This document shows positions 47,960-60,800 of a stretch of 64,000 bases of DNA, in pieces. Source of the DNA: Antitrichia curtipendula (lineage: Eukaryota; Streptophyta; Bryopsida; Hypnales; Leucodontaceae); NCBI GenBank assembly GCA_951230915.1, contig OX579637.1, positions 12,338,001-12,402,000 of the forward strand, given 5' to 3'. The position numbers and the translations under genes are program-made. The stretch's first letter is position 1; the number at the start of each line of letters is the position of its first letter. The notes under the pieces are model-generated. The model made no database searches and was not told where the DNA came from. It saw only the letters and a list, made by a program, of their open reading frames with translations.

Positions 47960-50900
47960 ATAGAACTGAATACAGAAAACTGAAGTCATAGAATTTTAAG
48001 TCAAAGAAATTAATTTTGAAAGCATTTTCAATACAATAAAATGTAGAAGTGGGAAATATCTTTAATTATGTGAATGAAAAGAAAAACCTAGTTAGTAGGT
48101 AATTTAATCCACCTCCATGTAATAAAAAAATAAATTGAATAATAAAAACGAACACGTACTTTAATGTTGTCAGATATCAAAAGTCATAGAATTCTATTTT
48201 GAAACCGACTTCAACCAAATCGTGAAAGTTGGAAATACCCTCACGTATTTGAATGATCATGAACTTTATTTGGATGTATAATTGCAATCCACCTGCACAT
48301 GAATCCAAGAAAATATAAAATCAGGTCAGACCTGTATTTTAATGGTGTCAAATATCAAAAGTCATAGAATTTTATTATGAAAGCGACTTCAACCAAATTG
48401 TGCAAGTTGGAAATACCCTCAAGTATTTGAATGTCCACAAATATTAATTGGATGTATAATTGCAATCCACCTCCACATGAATCCAAGAAAATATAGAATA
48501 AGGTCAGACTTGTACTTTAATGGTGTCAAATATCAAAAGTCATAGAACTCTAATTTGAAAACGGACTCATTGACAACCAAATCGTACAAGTTCGAAATAC
48601 CCTCACGTATTTAAATGTCCACAAATATTAATTGGATGTATAATTGCAATCCACCCGCACACTAATCCAAAAAAATATAGAATCAGGTCAGACCTGTATT
48701 TTAATGGTGTCAAATATCAAATGTCGTAGAATTCTATTTTGAAATCGACTTCAACCAAATCGTGCAAGTTGGAAATACCCTCAAGTATTTGAATGTCCAC
48801 AAATATTAATTGGGTGTATAATTGCAATCCCCCCGCACATGAATCCAAAAAAATATAGAATAAGATCGGACCTGTACTTTAATGGTGTCAAAGATCAAAT
48901 GTCATAGAACTCTATTTTGAAACCAACTTCAACCAAATCGTACAAGTTGGAAATACCCTCAAGTATTTGAATGTCCACAAATATTAATTGGATGTATAAT
49001 TGCAATCCACCCGCACATGAATCCAAAAAAATATAGAATAAGATCGGACATGTACTTTAATGGTGTCAAAGATCAAATGTCATAGAACTCTATTTTGAAA
49101 CCAACTTCAACCAAATCGTACAAGTTGGAAATACCCTCAAGTATTTGAATGTCCACAAATATTAATTGAATGTATAATTGTAATCCACCCTATGAGTATT
49201 CACGTGTAGGTTGATAGGAATTACACATCCAAAAAAATATAGAATAATACCGGACCTGTACTTTAATGGTGCCAAAAATCAAATGTCATAGAATTCTAAT
49301 TTGAAAGCGACTTCAACCAAATTGTGCAAGTTGGAAATACGCTCACGTATTTGAATGTCCACAAGTATTAATTGCATGTGTAATTCCTATCAACCTACAC
49401 CTGAATCCAAAAAAATATAAAATAAGACCGGATCTGTACTTTAATGGTGTCAAAAATCAAATGTCATAGAATTCTAATTTGAAAGCGACTTCAATCCAAT
49501 TGTGCAAGTTCGAAATACGCTCACGTATTTGAATGTCCACAAATACTAACTGCATGTATAAAAGCAATCCATCCGCACGTGAATCCAAAAAAATATAGAA
49601 TAAGATCGGACTTGTACTTTAATGGTGTCAAAAATCAAATGTCATAGAATTCTAATTTGAAAGCGACTTCAATCCAATTGTGCAAGTTGGAAATACGCTC
49701 ACGTATTTGAATGTCTACAAATACTAATTGCATGTGTAATTCCTATCAACCCGCACATGAATCCAAAAAAATATAGAATAAGACCGGACCTGTACTTGAA
49801 TGGTGCCAAAAATCAAATATCATAGAATTCTAATTTCAAAGCGACTTCAACCGAATTGTACAATTTGAAAATACGCTCACGTACTTAAATGTCCACAAAT
49901 ACTAATTGCATGTATAAAAGCAATCCACCCGCACGTGAATCCAAAAAAATATAAAATAAAGTCGGACCTGTACTTTAATGGTGTCAAAAATCAAATGTCA
50001 TAGAATTCTAATTTGAAAGCGACTTCAACCAAATTGTGCAAGTTGGAAATACGCTCACATATTTGAATGTCCACAAATACTAATTGCATGTATAAAAGCA
50101 ATCCACCCGCACGTGAATCCAAAAAAAATATAGAATAAGATCGGACTTGTTTTTTAATGGTGCCAAAAATCAAATGTCATAGAAATCAATTCTAATTTGA
50201 AAGCGACCTCAGTCCAATTGTGCAAGTTGAAAATACGCTCACGTCTTTGAATGTCTACAAATACTAATTGCATGTGTAATGCCTATCAATCTACACGTGA
50301 ATCCCAAAAATACATTGAAATAATACCGGACCTGTACTTTAATGGTGTCAAAAATCAAATGTTATAGAATTCTAATTTAAAAGCGACTTTAACCAAATCG
50401 AGCAAGTTGGGAATACCCTCCAGTATTTGAATGCTTACAAATATTACTTGCATGTGTAATTCTTATCAAGACCCACGTGAATAAATAAATATATAGCATA
50501 AAGTCCAACTTGTACTTCAGAGTTGTCCAAGATCAAATGTTATAGAATTCTATTTTGAAAGCGTTTTCAACCAAATCGTATAAATTGGAAATACCCTCAA
50601 GTATTTGAATGCCGACAAATGTTTATTCAATTTGTAATTCCTATGAATCTCCACGTGAATAAAAAAAAATTGGATTAAAATTGGACCTGTACTTTAATGG
50701 TTTCAAACATCAAATGTCATAGAATTTCATTTTGAAAGCAACTTCAATCAAATTGTGCAAGTTGCAAATACCCTCAAGTAATTAAATGCCCACAAATATT
50801 AATTTGTAGGCGTTTTCAATCCGCCTTCACGTAAATAAAACATAATTGGAATAAAACTGGACCTGTACTTTAATGGTTTCAAACATCAAATGTCATAGAA

Positions 50901-51085
50901 TTTCATTTTGAAAGCAACTTCAATCAAATTGTGCAAGTTGCAAATACCCTCAAGTAATTAAATGCCCACAAATATTAATTTGTAGGCGTTTTCAATCCGC
51001 CTTCACGTGAATAAAACATAATTGGAATAAAATTGGACCTGTACTTTAATGGTGGCAAAGATCAAATGTCATAGAATTACATTTT
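47960..51085. repeat. Satellite 2: tandem array, 178-bp monomer
   Basis: The landmark AATGGTGTCAAA starts at 48,341, 48,519, 48,703, 48,881, 49,059, 49,265, 49,443, 49,621, 49,799, 49,977, 50,156, 50,341, 50,519, 50,696, 50,872 and 51,049. Most steps are 178 bp; the 206-bp step at 49,059-49,265 carries a ~29-bp insertion. Shared boxes: ATGTCATAGAATTCTAATTT, GCAAGTTGGAAATAC, TATTTGAATGTCCACAAATA and GTGAATCCAAAAAAATATAG. About 17 monomers, better conserved than satellite 1 in the centre and decayed at both edges. 50,698-50,872 and 50,874-51,048 are almost identical, a recent duplication. Confidence 0.9.
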
Positions 51086-52856
51086 ACACTAAATAAATTA
51101 GTGACATTCAAATTGTAGCACCTTCGGATCAATTTCGTAATGTCATGCATTAATTTATATGGGCAAACTTTGTTTCTTAAAACCCAAATCTCAAATGTGC
51201 TTTATGTGTAAGCTAGTTAAACTATATTAAAAAAAATTTGATAATAAAATTGGAATTATTTTAAAAATTACCTAAGAGTGATGTTCATATAATTTTATTT
51301 TTCTAAGCTTGTGCGTTGAAGATGAATGGCATTGAATTTGAGAATGAGAGATGATGTTTTCTCAAGTTTTTATGAAATTGATATGGAACCATTCTTTTAT
51401 CTAGAGATTGAAACATTTGTTAAGACCTTGATTTGGGGAACGTTAGTTTTTAGCTGTTTAGCTCTTTTAAATATAGTTCCACTGTAGTCAATAAAATTAT
51501 TACCCTCCTATGTTGTGCACATGTTTCTCAGAAGTACCCGGAGTATCGTATTTAAAAAAAATAGTAGCCGCCTATTTTTTTGGAGGCAGACGCTAAAACC
51601 TATAATCGAACTCATGAACCCTACATTCTAAAACATGAACCCTAAACATCCACTAAATTGGAAAGTTCCTTTAGTTGAGACATAAGGAGTATGAAATAAA
51701 ATGAAGTGAAAAAAATAGCCAGCATGCGTAAAAAGAATTTGAAAATCGCATGAGCTTCTGAAAGTCTTTTGGACACAATGCAATTAAATATTTTTAAATT
51801 TGTAAGGTAAGAGTCAAATTCCAAAGTGGTGCAAGCTTTAAAATGGTGCCCTACCTTAAATGTGCATTGTCTATACATGTTTTTTTTTTCATAGCCTTCA
51901 TAAATGTACAGATAGTGTACATTTTACAGGGGGCGATTTTGGAGCCCGATGCCAGTTCAACTTCAAAATTTATAACTAATTCCACAAAGCTCAATGAAAT
52001 GTGAAACGACTTCGGTTGGACGCCAAATCCACTTCTCTTTCAAGTAATGTTTACTGAAAATAATTCAAAAAGTTTTACCTTCTCGAAATTTAATTGCAGC
52101 CCTTAGGTGGGCGGTTTATGGACCTGCTATCTTAGTCATAAACAGAATGACAACGCTCTCACTAAAAGCGGCTACGGAATGTGGAACCCATGTTCCATCA
52201 TGCCGAGTGCGCATAATCTTTGGAAAAGGTGCTCTCAAAATAGTGGTGGAAGAAGTCTCCCCGGGGACGCGGCTCCTTTTCTTTTTTTGCAACGGAATAT
52301 AGGGAAAGGCGTGCATGGTCTGGAAAAGCACTGACTGCGCGCAAAATTGGAGTCCGTTTGAATTCAAGAATGTGGCGTGCTATTCTTCTTGCATCTTCTT
52401 CCCGTCTTCTTCCTTCTACCTTGCAGGCTTAGGTCGGGACGCATTGATGGAGGCGTTTTGCAATCATTCTCGTACTTGTTGTCGTTCCTTCTCTGCCTCA
52501 CCAAATCAAAGCAGAGACGCGTAGATTTTGAGACATACGTCTGTCTTCGCTGTGTGTGGCGCTTGCAAGGGATTTGTGCACTGCTGAGAAGTTATCATAG
52601 TGAAGAATGGCCTGTAAGGAAATCCCATCTCTCTTGTAAGGTTGTGTACTCTAAGTTTTGCGGTGTTGTTGGTGTATTCACGATTTTCAATACTTCTTGG
52701 AAATGATATGACAGGTGCACGTGGTATTGAAGTCCTCTGCATTGTGGTAATCTGACATTGCAGCTTACATTGTACATTCGCGGCATTGTCAGTATCTTTT
52801 GTGTAATGAACCGACTTTTTTGCCGGAAATTCCGGATGTATGTCACGAATTCCACA
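51086..52856. other. Gene-free stretch upstream of the DUF7869-type gene
   Basis: 51,086-52,080 is AT-rich with nothing recognisable. 52,090-52,860 is more balanced in composition and may hold the promoter and leader of the gene at 53.8 kb. A CTACCTTGCAG (52,418-52,428) could be an acceptor, but no coding exon was established. Confidence 0.35.
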
Positions 52857-53759
52857 TTAGCCTCGAGTCGAAGCTAATGTAGGTCTAGCCTTGAACCATT
52901 ACCCTGTATCCTGGAGTTCAGGGTATGGTGTGGTTGTACAGTGTAGTCGCTGAAATATATAGTGTGCTAGATTTATCTTCGACACGAAGGTAATAAATGA
53001 TATTGTCAATTCGTTGTATATTCGAGTCCCCATATCCTTGAATAATAATCATGACACTAGAGATCAGGATCCTTGATATTCTGTTTATGTTCCTCTGCTA
53101 GTTTTACTTCGACTCAAAGCTAATTTGAAGACTCCTCTAGTATTTCATTAGACACGGACGTCTCTGGTAATGTTTTGGTTTAGTAATTTTTCGTTTAACA
53201 ATTTCCGACATGGTAATTTACCTTCGTCTCAAGGGTAAGTGTTGTGTGTTAATGATTATGAATGACCTCCACTACGATGTTGATATGTGGTTCGGTGGAT
53301 TATATTCACCCGATATTCTTGAGTCCTTCCGTAGTAATGGTGAATTTACCTTCGATACGAAGGTAAGTCGGTGATGGGTTTTTTCTATAGTACTGTTTAA
53401 GCCTTCGGATTCTAGATGAAGTTTGTGAATCTTGATGTGTGGGCTAGAGGTGGTCGTACTTATTAATGCGGTGGCCGTGGTGGATGAGAGGATTGATTAG
53501 TGAAACTTGACTAAATTATGGCTGTGGAGGAGCCTTGTAGGTGTCCATTAATATTTCATAGTGTAGTCATTGTTTGCCTTAGAATGAAAACTGATGTGAT
53601 TGCTGTCTTATTATGTTCGGTGTGTCCACCACTATTTCTTGAAGTGTTGCAAATTTTGTCTATGGAGATGTTGTTGCCCTTGGTACCTCAGCTGTGAACA
53701 AGTACATTTTCTTGGTTGTCCGTTCCTGTCGTTATCAGGTACCTTTGTGTCAAAGGTAA
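52857..53759. repeat. Palindrome cluster upstream of the DUF7869-type gene
   Basis: Copies of the 21-bp palindrome at 52,857-52,877, 52,973-52,993, 53,104-53,123, 53,218-53,238, 53,346-53,366 and 53,739-53,759. Spacing is 116, 131, 114, 128, then 393. The alternation implies an ancestral unit of about 245 bp with two palindromes. The last copy lies 64 bp before the acceptor (53,821-53,822) of the first coding exon. The 53,346 copy is a perfect palindrome around its centre. Confidence 0.75.
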
Positions 53760-53823
53760 TTACCATGAAATCGTCATTATACCTTGGCTTCCAATGACTT
53801 GTGTTTGTTTTTGTAATCGTAGG

Positions 53824-56689
53824 ATGGACATCCATGGTCCCGACGATTTTGCTATCCCTATTCCAATTTTGGCTCTAGATGTCGCTGACTGTGATGGCAT
53901 CCCTCGTTCGTCTTGGAACACAAAAGCTGTAACTTTGCGTAACGAAGCTGGAGATGACGTCGCGAAGGGAATCTGTCGTAGCGTTGATGCCGATCTCGTC
54001 ATCAACAGTGACAGGAAGCCCCTTGGTGACGATCGAGTCGCTGTTCAAATTGCAGAATCTTTATGTGAGATGGAGGTTCCATGAGGTTGGATGTGGTCAA
54101 TGCATTCTTGGCACATTGCGCGAGTATTTTTAAACGGTGTTAGCCTCTATGATCATCAACAGACAGATTTGTACAACACTGCTGTGAATGCTTCCAACCG
54201 TCGTGCACGTGTGGGAGTGCGCTGTTACGAGAGTTCTCGAGAGAGGAGGGAGCTTGATCTCCCTCCTAAAAAAGAAACCCTTCTCACCACCCAATCAATT
54301 ATTGGAGTGTCCACTGTATCTTGTTGCTATAAGAACTGCTTGCAGCATTTCCCCCGTAGTGAAATTCAGGCGATTTGTTCTGAATTGCATGTAACTGGTG
54401 GTGTGTATGTCCGCAAGCGCTGCCTTCTTGAAGCGCATAGACATAAGCACAAAGACCAGGCAGGGAAGGAATGGATAACATTGAAGAGTATTGATGTTTG
54501 CCTTCCTGCCTGGTGGACTATCCACGGGATATCAAAAGCAACCTTCTACAGGTTCAAGCGCATGGCCAATGATGGGAAAGTAGCTGAGTTGCACGGGAAT
54601 TTGGGGTCTAAGAAGCCACGCACACAGACTGTGCAAGCCACCGCCACACTTCGGGCTTTGGTTGTAGGGCAAGCAGACAAAATGCCGCACAAAACAAGAA
54701 CATGAGCTTCAGGAGAGAAAGTGCCTGCAATGGTTTTGTCCTCTGCATTTTGATGGAGTGACCAACTACCAAAAATCAATGAAGCCAATGCCAAGTTTGA
54801 TTTGCCGCTGATTTCTTCCAGTGGATTGAGTGGCATTCGACGTGCTTCTTTTCCTGAATATTCTGCAAAGGCTCGTGGGGACACTTTTGCAAGGTGTGGT
54901 CTATGCCATACTTACAAGCAGTTGAGGAATGCTTGCACTCCATTGTCTACAGCACAGGGCAAGTGGAACAGAATTTTGAACACCCATCTTTGTGGACAAG
55001 AGGCCCATAGAGTATTGTACTATTCAAATCGATATGTGTCGGAGGAGTTCCCTGAAAATGTTGTGCATCATCCATGATAAAATGGATCACTCGAAAACTG
55101 CTTCTCCGCACTTCTCTCACAAGACCAAAGCAACAGATTCATACATGAAATTGCCAGTTGCTGTCACTGGCATGATTGCTCATGGCCATGGCGACATTCG
55201 ATATGCGCACTATGGGCTGGAGATTTTTCCTACGGACTCAAACCATACTGTTGGGTCTATTGCAAGGTTGTTGCGTGATCTTGAAGGAGTTCCAAAGAAT
55301 TCATCTCGCATTCTGTTTTCTACGGAGGACAACCAATCCCCTTTAACCCAGGCAGTATTAGAAGGTTCAAATATATGTTTGGACTCCCTTCTTCCTCCTC
55401 CATAGGAACCAATCGCTCATTGTCCTTTACCGCCTATATTGACTTTACAGCTAGACAATGCGTCCGGGGACAACAAGAACCAACGGGTTTTTGCTTTTTG
55501 TTCTTTACTTGTGTTCAAAGGCATTTTTCGTGAGATATACATCAACTTCCTCATTGTTGGGCATACTCATGAAGATATAGATGCTCTCTTTGGTCGATGG
55601 AGCACAATGTTGAAGATGAAAGACTACGAAACACTTCCTAGGCTTATGAAATCCTTCATGGATTGTGAAAGTCATCCAGTCATTCCTCACTTCATCAAGG
55701 AAGTTCCTGATTTTAAGCTATTTGTGCAGGGATACTTGGGTACAGGTGGAGACTTCTTGGAAGGCCATTCTACGTCCCAGCAATTCAAATTTTACATGGA
55801 TTCAAGTGAATGGCCTTTGATGGAGTACAAGAATTTGTGTACGGACAAGGACTGTTTGCCAGAGCATGGTAGAGGAATTCGGTTGTGGTCTGAGACAGAA
55901 GACGGTTGTCTCAAAGTGCCAAGCGGAAGTCCAACACCTTTGGCTCCACAACAAATGCGGGCAGTAGGTGAAATCAAGAAGGGTTTGGATGGTTTTATTT
56001 CACACTGGAGCAGAATGGCGAATATCGAAGAGTCTGGAGAGTTCAGGCTTCTAAATGGTCCCATAAAAGAGTATTGGAAGGGTGTGAGGGCGGCTTTAGA
56101 TGAACCTCTAGTGGTTCGTGAGACGTTGAAAGATGGATTTTGGCCGGCTTCTAGGATCACTGAAGAACCAGAGGACCGAATGCGAGAAGATGGTACAGTG
56201 CGTGAAGAATTTGCTCAAGATAGACCTTTTGTTGGGCGTAGGCGCGACCGTCCTAGACCTTCATTTCGTACTGATAAGGATTTGTTTGCGGGATATTTTG
56301 TCGCTGTGCGACCCGCTGATGATGACCCAAAGCCCTTCTGGCTTGCTAGAGCATTTACGAATCCGGATCCGGGACATATGCATTTGATCCAAATTCAGTA
56401 CTGGACACCTACATCAGGTCGTTTCATTGACTTGGATACGTATGCTGGGTGGGACACAAAAGCAGGGAATGTGTGGCGTATGGATTGTATAATCCCTCCT
56501 TGTTGGTCAAACACGGACTGTATCATGACGGCATTCAAGCCACGTGGAAAGAAAGTGGTTGACGATATTCCTCAAGTAATTTCGAGAGTTACTATTCCAA
56601 AGGCACAAATGAACATCATCAAATCATCAGTGGCGAACTTTATGCCGAATTGCAATAACGATGACGTCTTGGATGAAGATGAAGAGTAG
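53824..56689 (+). pseudogene. DUF7869-type putative DDE transposase, nearly full length
   Basis: Starts MDIHGPDDFAIPIP just after a TTTTTGTAATCGTAG acceptor. Order: SCCYKNCLQHFPRSEIQAIC (Cys-rich), VCLPAWWTIHGISKATFYRF, IIHDKMDHSKTASPHFSHKT (first Asp region), then LTLQLDNASGDNKNQRVFAF and INFLIVGHTHEDIDALFGRW, the family hallmark, probably an RNase H-like Asp/Glu core. The C-terminal ~130 residues (DLFAGYFVAVRPADDDPKPF, HLIQIQYWTP) resemble a small beta-barrel. It ends in an acidic tail at 56,689, about 950 residues in all. Breaks: TGA at 54,082, 54,703 and 54,754, one-base loss near 55,056, TAG at 55,403. Copy 1 has CGT, a CAG and an uninterrupted A-run at three of these. Transposase activity is inferred from the conserved acidic motifs. 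Confidence 0.7.
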
Positions 56690-58524
56690 TTTGTAGCTGT
56701 ATTAGAAGAGTATTATTTTTAGATCTTTGATTCTATACGCTTTTGCATTTAGATATATTGAGTTGTTTGCAGTTCTATGTTGTATTGTTTTTATCATAAT
56801 GTAGCAATGATGTAACATACTTGATTTCTATTAATAGTATTTGTTCACCTTCTCTTTGCATTTTCATGTAGAGCATTTACATATGTTTCCCTACTTTTAT
56901 CTTGTAAAAGGTTTGTGATGGAAAGTGTTGTATTACAATCATTTAGAGTAAGGATTTGGCACAAGCAAGTCTCAATTTAATGAAATGCTTCACTTCATAA
57001 CTTTTTGGTCTCTTTTATTTCTTTATCTATTACGAAATAAAAATAAATAGAATGTTTATTGAGGGATGTAGCTTCTTTTTTTAGAACTATGTAAATGTAT
57101 TAAATCACAATTTATTTTATGTGAGTATCAATTTATTAAAGAGTCTCATTTTAATGAACACTAATTGTACTCTAAATATAGAATGCATTAAAATGAGACC
57201 CGAACTTGTCTCATTTTAATGAATAAGGCCTTGGTAGATAGTCTTCAACGGTGAAAAGCATATATAGTGTGGTCACTAGATTCTACTCAGTTGAAGAACA
57301 TATCAAAGTTCTACAACGCATTGTATCATCTGGATCATGCCTTGGCAACTTGGAAAAACCGGATTGTCAAATGTTGACACTTTTGGCTAGCCTTCAAGTT
57401 CCCAAAAGATGACCAAAAAGAAGATGCAATCTAGAATAACTAGGCAATCTACAACCTCAATTTAATTACAAAGTGAGGAACCATTAACTCAGATATCATT
57501 GATTCAACTATAAAATTGCTATCTCTTCCATAGTCTGCATCTATAATATAATAATTGATTTGGAATTTTCCTTATCGTTCTTACAGTCATTATTGAACAA
57601 AGAGTCATTATGTATATATAGCATGTAAAGCAAATGTATAATTGATTTGATGATAAGATCCGCAGAATTAGAAATGATTACACTTACATTCTAACATGCA
57701 AGTATACTTGGTTATGCAGAATTTCATTGCTACAATTGTAGACTGGTATCAACATTTAATTTTTGATAAAGACAACACTTTTGTAAGGGGTCTCTTAGAC
57801 CTTAAGAAATAAATCCAAATAACTACCTTGCCGGATAAGTTGTGGGAGCACTAACAAGCTTTCCTTTTGAAACAGGGAAATGGCAACCTCATCGATCATG
57901 TTTCTTGTAAAATATTTAAGGAATTAAAAAATTTACAAGGTAAAGGCCAGTGCATTAAAAATAGATTCCCGGGGAGGTCATTTAGTGTATTTATAGTATA
58001 CCACGTGCGGCTAAATGATCTTTTGACCTCCTATTTACTTTTTAATAAACTATAATTTTAGCCTACAATTTTGAGCATTGTTTAATCAAGACTATAAGAT
58101 TCTATTGCCAAAATCTTGAATCCAAATAATATATGAAATTATTTCTAGAAAAGGTTGAAAAATGAACTAAAATGACATGTTTTTCAAATCAAGTATTTAT
58201 AGAGAACACATTTAGACAACCATTGCATCAATATTCAAGAAATATAAACTTTCATAGAGACTCATTTTTGAGAATTTTTTGTGTATTTTTTAAATAATTT
58301 TTTCTTATTTAATATAGAGGTGTGAAAGTTATTTTCAGCTTTACAGTGTATCTTTTTACTTCAAAAATTTGTATCTAATTATAATTTATGTATAAAATTA
58401 TCAATAATTCATAATATAAACTTTCAAAGTAGGAAAATCTACTAATATTTTTTCTTTTTCTTTTATTTAAATTTGAAGAAGTAAATAGAGGGTCCAAAAT
58501 CCTTGCCGCGTGTGGGTTGTATAA
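56690..58524. other. Gene-free AT-rich stretch
   Basis: 3' flank of the DUF7869-type gene. Apart from the short inverted repeat at 57,143-57,228, no frame or repeat was assigned. Confidence 0.4.
57143..57228. repeat. Short inverted plus direct repeat
   Basis: GTCTCATTTTAATG (57,143-57,156), its exact inverse (57,186-57,199), then GTCTCATTTTAATGAATAAG again at 57,208. Related words occur at 56,971 and 63,637. It may be the end of a small mobile element, but a partner end was not found. Confidence 0.5.
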
Positions 58525-59690
58525 ATGCATAGAGTGACCTCCCCAAGAATAGATTTTTTCAAACACAATAGCCATTTTATAGACAAGGTTTTTGGAGTCT
58601 TTGCGCAACATTTGCTTGATGTGACTCTTGGCCATAAAGCACCTTATTCAAAGGTTTTGGTATTGAGAACAAAATTCTTTACTATTAAAAACATTGTGAG
58701 TTCTGAATGGGTAGAGCGGAAGAAATGCAAAAAAGTTGTGCTTCAAGATTTGATGAGAGATCAAGCTTCCACTAGATTTGACAAACAATGGAGGGTATGT
58801 CAATGACAAAACCTAGAGGGCCTGAAAGGCAAGCCACATGTTCACAGCAGCAAGTTGGAATTTTTGCTTTTGCACCCCAAGGTCAAATACTTCAAGAGGC
58901 CGCATCAAAATGATGCTTGGCAAAAGCGGGCAAAGGATCTGGAGAAGGAATTCCCTGAGGGTCTTCAAATATTCACAACATTCATAAAATTGAAGTACAG
59001 ACTACCAAAACTTGTAAAGGGAGTATTGGTTTGTAGTATTGACGTTGTGGCAAAGGTGCTTGTTACCAGTAACCATTACAGTTACTTGTTCTAAGACATC
59101 CTAGATACCAAAATGGTACTTAGATAAAAGCGAATCAAGACAAAAGCTACAATCAATCCATTTTTAGAGTTTTTTTTGTCTTACTCTTAATTTTGGAAAG
59201 CAAGGAGGACATGAATGTTGCTACAAGGTTTGCAATGATGGAGTTTAAGGAGTATGACTTTGTTAAGTTTTCTTACATTCTATCCAAAGCGGAAATGCTC
59301 AACAATATCAACAATCGAGGGATGCCTCCTATTGTGCTACGCTTCTTCTATTTTAAGAAAGAAAACAAGCTTTCCACAAATGTTTGTGGCTATATGAAAG
59401 CAAAGTATAGTAGCCCAATGTCCTAACCATACTACAAAGAGTCCTCCAAGAACACGAAGGCAAAGTGGAGGATGAATGCCCAAGAACTCAAAATGGATTT
59501 CTATCTTGAGATCCTCCAAGCATCGACTACTCCAAACAAGAATGTGCTCAACACCTTCATGAGCATAAGGCTTATGCAGGGCAAAAGAGAGTCAATTGGT
59601 CCTCATATAAGCTCTAACCTTAGAGGTCCAACTAATTTTCAAATGTGGCAAATGACGGAGGATTAGATGCTATTGACCTCCCAAAAGCGA
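58525..59690 (+). pseudogene. X2: decayed copy of the methyltransferase half of gene X
   Basis: Reads HFIDKVFGVFAQHLLDVTLG where gene X has HFTDHDLKVFA, TAG, HLLNLTEDR. It continues WVERKKCKKVVLQDL (X: WVERRKKKKIIHEEM), FLLLHPKVKYFKRP, KRAKDLEKEFPEGL and KLKYRLPKLVKG. After a gap near 59,060-59,190 come FAMMEFKEYDFVKFSYILSK and KWRMNAQELKMDFYLEILQ with NVLNTF. The ParB-like part is absent. TGA, TAG and frameshifts interrupt it. It lies on the opposite strand from gene X and at AT-rich composition, so it diverged long ago. It is useful for showing which residue several gene X stop codons replaced. Confidence 0.65.
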
Positions 59691-60800
59691 GCGGGGTGCA
59701 TGATGTAGATGAACTTGAGAATTTTTTCGTCACAAAAAGATAAAAACGGAAGCGAGCCATTCTCATGGCAAACAACAACCTTTGCCACTCCTCAGACAAC
59801 AACAACAAGTTGGATTTTGTGAGGAGAAAAAAGAAGCTTGTTGTTAAGCTAGTAGTTGACCAAATGTTCCTGTGAAGAAGGAATTGAAAGACCACTAGGC
59901 TAAGGAGAAGGGGGCCATATTGAAGAGGTGGCAAAGAGGAAATGATAGGATGAGAAAGACAGGCAAGTGGTTGCCGCCTTGGCCAGTGTTGAGGCTGCAA
60001 AGGCAAAGATCTTTGCAATGGAAGAGGCGGCTAGCAAAAAATCTTTGAAGTTTGGATAGAGGCAAAGAGAGAGATTGCCCCATTCCAGAAGAAGATGGAA
60101 ATGTAGGAGAAAATTATGGAATTCCAATCCAATCAATTTGAGTGCCTTCCTTTCATTCTTCTCATAACTCCACCAAGTAGAACACCCATGCCTGCAATAG
60201 AGCAATTTGTCGCCAAGGATGTCCAAAAGCTAGTGTTTGGGTGTTGGATCCTTGACTCATGAATACCATTGATACGATCCCTTGGATCTAAATGTTCTTG
60301 TGCCATCCACTCAAACATCTGAGTTGAAAGGGGTGGCCTCTTTGGACCAATCAAGATTAGAAATCAAGGCTTCCTATGGCTCTAGTCAAGATGCGAAGGT
60401 CAATTGTTGAGGCGACAATAACCTTGCAAAAGAGTCAAGGCCTATTCTTGATGCCACAACTATAGATGACTTGCCCTATGAGACGACTAAAAAAATGCTT
60501 GTTGAATTGGAGTCCTTTTATGGTTTTGAGTAGGAGAGGGTCGACAATGGTAAAAGGGAGGAAGAAGTTGAATTGGATGCCATTGCACCAATCGGAGTTG
60601 CAATTGGGAAGGTGGTGAAACCGGATATTGTCGCACATGACAATGTTGTAGTTGGGGGAATCCAAGAAGAGGACCACATGCAAGTCACCAATTGGTTGAG
60701 GTATAGCCTCGTGACCCTTATGATTTTGATTGAGGCCATGAAAACTGAATGTCATGAGCGGTTGAGTTGTTTGGTTGGCAACAACAAAGTTTGATGCTAG
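59691..60800 (+). pseudogene. Possible continuation of X2, unrecognised
   Basis: Coding-like fragments with Lys/Glu-rich composition follow X2 (for example VEAAKAKIFAMEEAASKKSL-type text near 59,985-60,050 and IAPIGVAIGKVVKPDIVAHD at 60,582-60,640). Gene X also has a charged tail after its methyltransferase-like part, so this could be its counterpart. No direct similarity could be shown. Confidence 0.35.
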
